Shown in pieces: positions 56,066 to 64,000 of a stretch of DNA of 64,000 nucleotides; within the stretch, counting starts at the first letter, position 1; each line of letters opens with the position of its first letter. Below the pieces are notes generated by a model. That model saw nothing but the letters and a program-made list of their open reading frames with translations. It was not told the DNA's origin and made no database searches. This DNA is from Diaporthe sp. PMI_573 (taxonomy: Eukaryota > Ascomycota > Sordariomycetes > Diaporthales > Diaporthaceae), in NCBI GenBank assembly GCA_021399435.1, contig JAJTUP010000003.1:682001-746000 (forward strand), written 5' to 3'. Both the position numbers and the translations under genes were made by a program.

Positions 56066-59000
56066 ATGGCTTCCAGGCCTTCTACACCCCGGAGCTCACG
56101 CTCTGGCCGTGTGGCAGGTCGTGGTAGAGCAAGGCCCTCGCACGAACAAGAAGAACCCCCCCTTAAGAAGAGAAAGTACGTCCCAGGCGGTCCCGGCGGC
56201 GGTGGCAGGTTTGTTCTCGACGATGGGAACACCGAGTCGCCAGCTGGACCCTCGTCCACATCAACACCACCGAGGCCACGGAGCGCCGCCCGTAGGACAT
56301 CGAACCGTAATGCCACCATCCTCCCCCGCGAGAGAAGCACCCGCCTCGGCGCCGCCGCCACCCGTTCTGGACAGGGCGATGTCGAGTTCAGCTCTGCTGC
56401 CGCTGTTGCAGCAGCTGTAGCCCAGAGCGAGGGCTACAAGCCACGAGAGGAGCGCGGCTGGGAGGAGTTTCATCCAAACCTTGATATTGAGGGAACCTTC
56501 ATGATGTTCCACTCGGAAGATGTAGACGGCACCAGGAAGTCGACACCACCTCCTCCACCCACTCGCGGTTCTGTCAACGGCGTAGGAACACCGTCAAAGG
56601 ATGCCGAAAATGCGAGTTCTGGCGTCGCAGGTGACTCAGCTGCCCAGCCAGAGGGCACAGTCGCTTCTTCTCAAAACCCCGAGACGCCCTCGCGGCGGCG
56701 ACCTCGTCCGACCAGAGACGCCGTGTCTTTCTACGCCACGCGATCCGAATTTGCGCTGACTCCAAAGACGCCCAAGGTGCTGTCCACCCTGAACCAGACC
56801 CCAAAGGAGCGCCTCGACCTGAAGAACCCGTCGTACCGCAAGACAGACCGGATACTGCTCTTCGAGAGCAAGACTTTTGGCCAAGCAAAATATGTTGAGA
56901 AGGCCATGATGAACGTGGGTTACCAGGAGAGTGACAACTTCATAAGACCCGAACGCGGCCTACTGAAAGCCAGTGACGCCCATATCGACGAGGATGTGGA
57001 TCAGCTACTCGGTCAGAGACCTGACGGCGAAGTGGCTGTTTCACACAGCGGTTCCAACCTCGGCCGTGTCGAATACGACATGGACGAGCAGGACGACATG
57101 TGGTTGGAGACACTCAACAGCCAGCGAAAGGTCAACGGGCTTGAACTTGTCACCCGTGAGGTGTTTGAAATCACGATCACCAAGATCGAGAAAGAATGGC
57201 ATGCATTGGAGAAGAAGATACCGAAACCGAACCCAAAACCACCCCAGACCCACAGGCCACGGTCTAGCTCTGCTGCAGCCGTGAACGGCGAGACACACGC
57301 TGGCGAAGAGCAAGACAGCAAGTGCGCCATCTGCGACGACGGCGACTGTGAAAATACCAATGCGATAGTATTTTGCGACGGATGCGATCTTGCGGTGCAT
57401 CAGGATTGTTACGGCGTACCATTCATTCCGGAAGGGCAGTGGATGTGTCGGAAATGCCAACTGGCGGGTCGTGGCATCCCGGTAAGTGATATATGCACTG
57501 TTCTGGCTGTTTGACCTGAAGAATTCCGCTAATGTTGGGTCGTCAGACTTGCATTTTCTGCCCCAACACCGATGGCGCATTCAAGCAAACCAACTTTTCC
57601 AAATGGGCGCACCTCCTCTGTGCCATATGGATACCTGAAGTCAATCTGGGAAATAATGTTTTCCTGGAACCAGTTATGGACGTTGACAAGGTTCCCAAGA
57701 ACCGGTGGAAGCTTCAATGCTACATCTGTAATCAGAAGATGGGCGCTTGCATACAGTGCAGTAACAAGGCTTGTTACCAGGCCTTCCACGTCACATGCGC
57801 ACGACGTGCGCATTTGTACTTGAAAATGAAGACTCCACAGGGCGCTCTCGCGCTGGACGGGGTCTTGAAGGCATTTTGTGATAGGCACTGCCCTCCAGAT
57901 TATGACAAGGAGCATTCCGTTGCCGCGGCTACCAAGGATGCAAAGAGGTTCTACAAACGCACAATGAAGGGGCGTATCTGGGCCGACAGCCAGGCAGTGG
58001 CTCAGGAACTCGCTGCCATCCACCGCAACGCCATCACAGAATACCCGCCTCAGGAGTCGCAGATGCTTGGCGACAAGCTCTCAGGAGCAGGCGACAAGAA
58101 AAAGGGCCAGTCAGGCAAGATATGGAAGTTGCCTTCTGGGGCGCCGGTCATTCCACAGGCGGTCTTCGACCTCGTTGACAGCGGGCTGGCTCGGTTCGCT
58201 CTCCGCAAGAGGAAAGAATACGTTGCCGAGGCTTGTCGTTATTGGACTTTGAAGCGGGAATCCCGTCGTGGTGCTGCGCTCCTCAAGCGTCTGCAGCTGC
58301 AGATGGAATCCTTCTCGTCCATGGAGCTCACAAGGCGAGACTTCGCAGCCATGGGTCCCTCGGGAAAGAACAGACTCGCCAGACGTATTGATTTTGCGCA
58401 GACTTTGTTGAGAGACCTCGAGCAGCTGAAGTCTCTTGCGGACGATATCGTCTCCCGAGAAGCATACAAGCTGGAGGCTGCGGAGATGGAGCAAGATTTT
58501 GTCGACAATTGTTACTTTCCGATCTTCAAGTTGCTCCTGCCCATCATCAGCAAGGCTGAAGCGTGAGTACTGCCTGCGTCCTTGGATGACGGCTTTCCGA
58601 CTGACATATGACCTGACTAGGCTCGATAAGAATGTCTTCAAAGACGGTCTGTTACAACTAGAGACCAAATTCGAGAAGCGTTTCTACACCACGACCCTCG
58701 CATTTGCCCATGATCTATGTGAGGTCATCCATGTTGGCATCAATGCGGAGACAAAGCCCCCGGTATCAGATGAGCCCAGATTCGAACTAATCGACGTCTC
58801 GCCTATCAAGCACAACCCATACTCAGAGGCGAGAGACCGCAAGAGACTCGGCAAGCGAATACTCAAGTCGGTCCAGCCGCAGCTCGAGATTGCTCTCAAG
58901 GCGGAGGCCGATATCACCTCGAAGCCCTTCGACAGCCTCCAGCAAGAGCTGGAGGGCATGATCGACGCATCCTTGGAAATTCGAAAAGACTTTGGGTTCC

Positions 59001-59689
59001 AGCCTCAACCTGAGGTGCCTGCACAATCTAGCGAAGATGTTATCATGGTAGACGCTGCTGAAGGACCCATCACAGTCGCCACCGCTGAACAAGACCACAC
59101 CGGTGACGCTACGGAGGGTGCTGATCAGATGGACATAGACGACCAGAGTATCGAAGTCAAGGAGGAGGAAGCTGCCCAGGCCAACAGTGGCATAGACCAA
59201 GAAGCTGCCGCCATTGGCGAGGATGCTGCAGGTGCCAACGACAAAAGTCTACCGAGCCTTGTGAAATCGGCGCCCACGCCACCCGACACTAATGGCTACG
59301 TGCCTGTCTCCCAGCACTCACAGCAACCCACGCCTCTCACACCGCCACAGTCCAACGGAAGCCTTGGGCGAGGGGCAGACACCACGCTTACAGAAGGCGG
59401 CGTGCCCTGGTATCTCAAGAACTTCGAGCTCGACGGCACAACAGCCATCGAGGAGCAATGGGCTGGCAGGGAAGCCGTGCGCAGTCTCAGCGAGGAGCTG
59501 ACCGACATGGATGATGAGGAGCTCAACGACCTGGAGTTCAACGTGGAGGATAGCACCATCACCGCGTCGCCCGTGGACGCGCCGCTGGCTGTCCCGTCCG
59601 GGTCGTCGGTTAGGAAACTTCGCTATGGCAGCGGCACTGGGATCGGGAACCCGAGGAAGCGATTACGGTCCTCGGGCAGGAGACGTTGA
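56066..59689 (+). CDS. NTO1: NuA3 histone acetyltransferase subunit Nto1 (BRPF-like, EPL + PHD + extended PHD)
   Basis: Scaffold and reader subunit of the NuA3 H3 acetyltransferase complex. Three exons: 56066-57481, 57547-58562, 58621-59689; 1166 aa; introns are 65 and 58 bp. The N-terminus is basic and disordered, with PPLKKRKYV as a likely nuclear signal. The enhancer-of-polycomb-like region (about 320-385) includes VEYDMDEQDDMWLETLN. A PHD finger (about 419-463) has CAICDDGDCENTN and CDGCDLAVHQDCYG. The extended PHD follows with the knuckle and second zinc module: CIFCPNTDGAFKQT, WAHLLCAIWIPE, CYICNQKMGACIQC and CYQAFHVTCARRAH. The PHD-knuckle-PHD order is the BRPF/Nto1 signature. Intron 1 falls between the two PHD modules. 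The C-terminal third is acidic and Gln/Ser-rich. There is no bromodomain or PWWP, as in fungal Nto1. Confidence 0.95.
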
Positions 59690-61335
59690 GAAGAGGCGAG
59701 GTGCCGCGGGAGTGTATAGATCGGGTGTACTAGTAGGCCGTTGCTTTGATATTTTTGCTCTTCTTGCTTTTCACTGCTTTGCCGGAGAGACTGATTCCCC
59801 CTTTTCCTGTCCCGGGTGCTTATTTGGATGGCCGCAGTATACCGAATGTATTTTTTCTTTTCTTGGAACAATGCGCGGGGTGGTATACATTTCTACGGCG
59901 TCAGGAGAATCGGCTCGGCATACAAGACACCCGTGTGTTATAATCGATCTCGAGGAAGTTTGCAAATTGGTTTTCACTTTTGAGGATGGTGTTCTCTCCC
60001 TACGGGGGCCATCACTTTTATTACCACGGACGGAAAATGCAGCATGGCATGTCTTTTTCAGCAGCTCTTTTATTATTGCGTGCGAGAAGAACTTTTTTTA
60101 GTCTCGGCCAGTGAGTCCGGCATAGCTAGTTTGGCAGTTGATGGACTGCCTCATTGCTGAGTGCACCGCGGGCCAATGCAGAAGAGAGAGTTTGGTTGCC
60201 CTCCATGATGCAGTTCCCTTCCTCGGCTACATATCATCCTCGCCGCGTGAAAAGAATTTTCCTTGACCCAACCACCATGTTACCAGTATGTCTAGTAGAC
60301 GTGCTCGCGGCCAGGTGGCTGGTCCTCTCCCGCTACTCCTGCTGCTCTCGCTGTCGCAAGTGCAGTGTTTGCCCACGAGTTCAGCCCCAGCTTGGACCCA
60401 GGAAGCAGCGCACGGCTTGGGGCGTCCTACGGCCTGGTCCCGGCCGGGCTCGTGAGCAGAGCACCCGTCGGGGACGTGGCGGGCCCGTACGTGGGCGCGG
60501 GCGAGTCCGAGGTCGAGAGTTGGGTCTCCCGCTTGTTGAGGCGCGAAAACCGGCGCCATGTCGCTTCATCAGGACGTAATCACGGACAGACCAAGCACGC
60601 GAGAGCAGCACCATAATCGTCGACCGGGTTCTGCGGCCTCCTTGATCAACTCAGCATCGACTCCTGCCCACCACACTCCTTGATCCGGGAGAGGGGCTCG
60701 AAGTCGAGAGCGGGATCCCAGTTGCCAGGGCGCACAAGGCACTATAGAACGACAGAAATGTGCCATTAGGGAAGTGCCGGATAGGCAATGCTCCAAGATC
60801 TGTTCCAGGGTCTTGGTCGCAAGACTGTCTGTCCATGTCAAGAAGTAGTGGGCATATTTCATGTTCAGATGATGATAATGCTAACAGTGTTCGAAAGTAT
60901 ATTGTGGTGGATTGTGATGGCAAAAGGTATATGTTATTGTTGATTAGAGTTTATCAACAGTATTGTTTAGTTTTCTCCGTATTATCAGATTAGCCTTGTC
61001 GTAACCATTGTTACCACGAGCCGTTATACTCAGGCTGCCAAGCACCATTAAGACTGTGTGGTTTCCCTGCACCTGTATCCTGCGCGGTCGTTTCAAGGGT
61101 TGTTCTACAAGCTCAGTGTCCTCCTTGCGCTGGCACCCTTTCCTGGCCATCGCTGCGGACGGCCTCGATCCCACCAGACGTCCTGCCCACTAGCTCGACG
61201 GAGCGATAGTCGGCCCACGAGAAGCCAGTGCACAATGTCTGGAACCTATCCTTGGTACAATGGCTTTGATTGTCCTCGTCCCCGTCCTTGCTCGGCTATA
61301 CTGCGCGATGACTGTCAATGAAAGCATGCTGAGTA
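59690..61335. other. Intergenic region with a GC-rich ORF block
   Basis: NTO1 3' flank, then A+T-rich sequence interrupted by a GC-rich block at about 60290-60660. Within it an ATG at 60288 opens a signal-peptide-like ORF (GPLPLLLLLSLSQVQC, 55 aa). A second frame from about 60365 reads as GSSARLGASYGLVPAGLVSR and runs to a stop at 60616. Neither is convincing alone. Confidence 0.4.
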
Positions 61336-61602
61336 TCACATACGGCTTTTAAAGCCGCAAGCGCCTGAGCAATGCAAAGCTTTTGCATGAGATGAAAGTA
61401 TCACTGGGGGATCAAACACCCAGACTCCCATTTGGTGCAGAGCACAGCTGGTGCCCTCTGTCCTCTCGTCCCAGGAGACCCAGTGCTCGGTGTGCTCCCT
61501 TAATCGCTGCGGCTGTGTGAGCATCACATCTGGGTCCACCTTGAACTGGACCGTGTACTTTTCCTTGGGGATGTGCGCCTAGTACTCGTCTAATTCGGAC
61601 AT
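61336..61602 (-). pseudogene. Host gene fragment abutting the copia LTR
   Basis: Directly beyond the LTR edge, a minus-strand ATG at 61602 opens MSELDEY, then a TAG, and continues in the same frame as AHIPKEKYTVQFKVDPDV and EHTEHWVSWDERTEG to a stop at 61336. The downstream part is protein-like (67 codons from 61539). The in-frame TAG suggests a dead fragment. I do not recognise the family. Confidence 0.3.
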
Positions 61603-61799
61603 CGTTGAAATGTAGAGATCTGATTCATTTATCGGATGTGGCTTACAGATCCACATTCTACTCTGCATTTGGCCAAGGTGGCCAACTATTAAGTACACAG
61701 TGTGCCCTTTTATCCTCTAGGCTGCAGTTCTATGACAGGCAACAATCCTGCTGCCTCCCAAGTCATTCAGGAAATGTCTCAGAGCTCCTTTTTCCAACA
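61603..61799 (-). repeat. LTR of a Ty1/copia element (3' LTR relative to the element)
   Basis: On the minus strand it starts TGTTGG immediately after a purine-rich tract (61810-61800, GAGAGTGGGAG) and ends near TTTCAACG, close to the TGTTG...CAACA form of copia LTRs. It is about 197 bp. No second copy is visible upstream of the primer binding site, so the exact end is inferred. Confidence 0.65.
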
Positions 61800-61810
61800 C
61801 TCCCACTCTC
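61800..61810 (-). other. Polypurine tract of the copia element
   Basis: GAGAGTGGGAG on the minus strand, directly before the LTR start. This is the expected position for plus-strand priming in LTR elements. Confidence 0.6.
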
Positions 61811-63216
61811 AGATATTATTTTCTGAACCCCTGAGATATTATTTGTCATCTTCAATCAATCTTCCCATGCCGAGTCTTCTTCGGAAATCCTCAAATGCTG
61901 GTCGTGCTAATGGTTTAGTTAACCCGTCAGCCACCATCTTCTTTGTTGGGACCTATTCCACTTTGACTTGGCTTGTCTGGATTGCTTCTCGAATGAAATG
62001 ATGCCTGGCGTGGATATGCTTCGTCTTTGCATGGTACTCGGGATTCTTGCGAGTTTGATGGCTGACTCACTTTGGAGGCTGGCTCTTGGTGGTATGGTGC
62101 TGATAGTTGGTGGTGATGTTTTAGTGTTAATGAACATTGCTGTGTTTGGACGTGAATGGTGGCAACCACAAACTGAAATGAATTGTATATAGGTGAAGGG
62201 TGAGATGGGAACAACTTGGTCGGTTGTCCGGCACTTTGTCCACTCTGTCCCGACCGTATCGAGCAGTCTTCAGATCGAAAGAGACATACTTCAAGCCACA
62301 TTCAGGGTTGTTGATTTGCCACTCAAGACGTTTATTGAGCTTGGCACAATCTTTCTCCGTGTGTTGTTAGCACTTGAGCTTCCGGCTGACAGGTGGAGGC
62401 AAGATAGGCCCCACGGGCACGCTGCTCGAGGTATCGCTGGGCATGGTCGGCTGCCTTGCGGTCCACTGTGCTGCTCCTCTGTCCCAGACTCTTCTGCGGG
62501 AGGTTGATCACATGGTCTTCGTCGATGGTCAACTTGTTGCTATTGAAGTCGAACGATTAGGATGGCGAGAGGGCAAGCTTTGGCTTGCAGCGGACCTCGG
62601 CCTCAGACCACTAGCGGAAACGCATATCGTTCCGGCCTGTCAACTCCATGTGCATTTGGATTCGTTGGCTGTTGAGCTTGAGTTCAATTGAATGCAGCTT
62701 GAACTGTTTTGCGACATGTCCGCGTATAGCGCGCTCCAGGATGGAAGCGAGAGAGGTATCAGGTCCTGTCGCCTGCTCAACCGGGGTCTGGGGCTGGAAG
62801 CAGGATAATTTATGCTGAGGTCGTTCACCTTGATCAAAAGCAAAAGAAAAGAAAGACGTGTCTGATGGTACTCTGAAATCATCAGGTTGCCTTGTTCTTC
62901 TGCTTGTAAACATGGTGTGGGGCTTTTGGGCAGTGAAGTATGAGTCTCGCTCTGGCTTCACCAAGCGTTCCTCCGAGCCGTCAATGACTGACCAGAAACC
63001 CTTACAGATTGCCATGAGCTTGAAGTCGCGTTTCTATCGTAGAAAGTTGACCTGGCCGACCAGGCGCTGGAGATCGACGCCGGTGTCTTTGCAGTTAGAG
63101 TCTGCAGACGCGTCGGTTGCGCCAGGCATGATGCGTGTCTCTGAAGATGAAATCGAAGAAAAGAAGTTTCGTAGCTAAGGGTACTTTTCAAAGAGGTATT
63201 TAGGGAGATACGATCT

Positions 63217-63232
63217 CCGGGCTCATAACCAG
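63217..63232 (-). other. Primer binding site of the copia element (initiator tRNA-Met half)
   Basis: TGGTTATGAGCCC on the minus strand pairs with the anticodon stem-loop of initiator tRNA-Met (GGGCTCATAACC type), the half-tRNA primer used by many Ty1/copia elements. It lies about 90 bp before the Gag ATG. Confidence 0.7.
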
Positions 63233-63235
63233 TGT

Positions 63236-63542
63236 GTCCGGACACATGGTGAAGTGGCGATCTTGTGATTCTGACTTGCGAGATGGCGGGTTTCGGCTAT
63301 CTTGTTACTGTAGATAGCAGAGCACATGTGACAGTTGTTCTTGCCCTTGTACTCCCCTTTTCTCTTCCGTGTCGCAATCTATTTCTTGATGCTCCTTTCC
63401 TGACTCGCGAGCCACTCTGGTGAGCCCGTCTTGGCTTTCCTTCCAGAGCCAGACTTCTGCCGGTGGGCGCGCTTCCCCGAGACAGTTTCGAGGAGCGATT
63501 GGTCCGGCCTAGAGTCGGTGTACCCATGCTGCCTTGTTGCAT
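63236..63542 (-). pseudogene. Broken ORF with a C2H2-like zinc motif next to the copia primer site
   Basis: In one minus-strand frame about 100 codons are open except for a single TAG near 63380. The part after the stop contains Cys-x2-Cys-x12-His-x5-His (NNCHMCSAIYSNKIAETRH, then LASQNH), the spacing of C2H2/U1-type fingers, preceded by a Lys/Arg-rich stretch. The frame then runs into the primer binding site. It occupies the place where a 5' LTR should be. Chance cannot be excluded. Confidence 0.25.
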
Positions 63543-63570
63543 CGACTATGAACAGGGCTGTTCTTAATTG

Positions 63571-64000
63571 TTAGATGAGACGGTCTCTCGTTGTTGATTG
63601 TGGGCTGTTGGACAGGTTTTGTATGACGTCTGATCGATCCATCATGTCATATAGTATGTTGTCTTGATATTGGAAGGTGTTGTAGCTGCCTAATCCATGA
63701 CAGAGGAAGCTCGTAAAAGCGCAAGGTAGTAACTCAAGTGCCCGGGCGATAGTGAGTAATAAAACGATATTGTAGAAGTTGTACTCCATGGAGCTGAAGT
63801 CCATCGCATAGATCCAAATCGCGGCGATGAGGTCCTCTTTGATCACATTGCCATGAGCTCCAGTGCCAGTTACCTCAATGCGCAAGGTGGAGCACGTTGT
63901 GGCAAAGGTATGGTACATTCTTGCTTGATAGGCCGATCCAGCAATCATCTGACGCCTTGCCCCTCCCATGTTCCAAGTCATACCTCACACCAGGAGGAGA
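63571..64000 (-). CDS. Unidentified ORF running off the window edge
   Basis: A minus-strand ORF stops at 63571 and is open for 136 codons from 63981, with ATGs near 63981 (MTWNMGG) and 63948 (MIAGSAYQ). It has varied, protein-like composition (TLRIEVTGTGAHGNVI, two weak hydrophobic stretches). No domain is recognised. It may be the end of a gene whose start lies outside the window, or a relic like its neighbours. Confidence 0.3.

Larger units (their letters stand above)
61603..63232 (-). mobile_element. Degenerate, internally deleted Ty1/copia LTR retrotransposon
   Basis: Minus-strand relic, listed in element order. The primer binding site at 63232-63217 reads TGGTTATGAGCCC, complementary to the anticodon arm of initiator tRNA-Met (half-tRNA priming, known for Ty1/copia). 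Gag starts at 63129 (MPGATDAS, GVDLQRLVGQVNF), has a TAG at codon 32, then continues ICKGFWSVIDGSEERLVKPE. RT end: LTIDEDHVINL, RARGAYLASTCQPEAQ (about 62560-62340). Next is KLNKRLEWQINNPECGLKYV (about 62340-62250) with frame changes. The RNase H end (62140-61860) has SESAIKLARIP, a frameshift, YHAKTKHIHARHHFIREA, a TAG, then ADGLTKPLARPAFEDF. Polypurine tract and LTR follow. Protease, integrase and most of RT are missing, and the 5' LTR is not recognisable. It cannot move by itself. Confidence 0.85.

Noticed and set aside
1..64000. Secondary metabolite cluster or CRISPR-like arrays
   Set aside because: No PKS, NRPS, terpene synthase or P450 core genes, and no regularly spaced direct repeats were seen; the direct repeats found are simple microsatellites.

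Overview
The window comes from a filamentous ascomycete (Pezizomycotina, most likely Sordariomycetes; I cannot name the species). Genes carry short GT-AG introns (mostly 50-130 bp) with CTRAY-like branch points. Gene content is typical of filamentous fungi: a Mn-type lipoxygenase, a fungal Zn2Cys6 regulator, an OPT transporter, a protocatechuate-branch muconate cyclase and NuA3 subunit Nto1. There are no bacterial-style operons. Exon junctions below were worked out by hand from reading frame, splice motifs and family conservation.

Left half (0-27.4 kb), gene-rich. In order: 3' end of dihydrofolate reductase (+); mitochondrial complex III chaperone Cbp3 (-); mitochondrial 3-oxoacyl-ACP synthase Cem1 (-); a weak small spliced ORF (-); an oligopeptide transporter (+); a large Zn2Cys6 transcription factor with a His/Gln/Pro-rich tail (-); a secreted lipoxygenase and an MFS transporter in tandem (-); carboxy-cis,cis-muconate cyclase (+); pyruvate dehydrogenase protein X (-); and a mitochondrial membrane protein (+). 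Several products are mitochondrial (Cbp3, Cem1, Pdx1, the 26-kb gene), but nothing suggests they are co-regulated. Lipoxygenase plus MFS is the only pair that looks like a possible functional unit.

Middle (27.4-47.7 kb), accessory and decaying. It holds an unrecognised gene with an apparent one-base slip in an A8 run, an alkaline ceramidase with a one-base frameshift before its metal-binding motif, orphan exons and multi-frame coding relics, and an intact Vps62-family gene. Beyond the relic at about 35 kb, roughly 12 kb holds no convincing gene, only simple repeats and weak ORFs.

Right part (47.7-64 kb). It has an LRR protein with a tiny first exon, an R3H-domain protein with an F-box-like N-terminus, and Nto1 (EPL region, PHD, extended PHD). 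It ends in a degenerate Ty1/copia element on the minus strand. That element has a 3' LTR, a polypurine tract, RNase H and RT remnants, a Gag remnant and an initiator-tRNA-Met half-type primer binding site, but no recognisable 5' LTR. Further gene relics lie on both sides of it.

I found no clear undescribed multi-gene system. The best leads are the two single-base frameshifts at 28.7 and 31.1 kb (real decay or assembly error), the lipoxygenase/MFS pair, and the internally deleted copia element with a C2H2-like relic next to its primer binding site.
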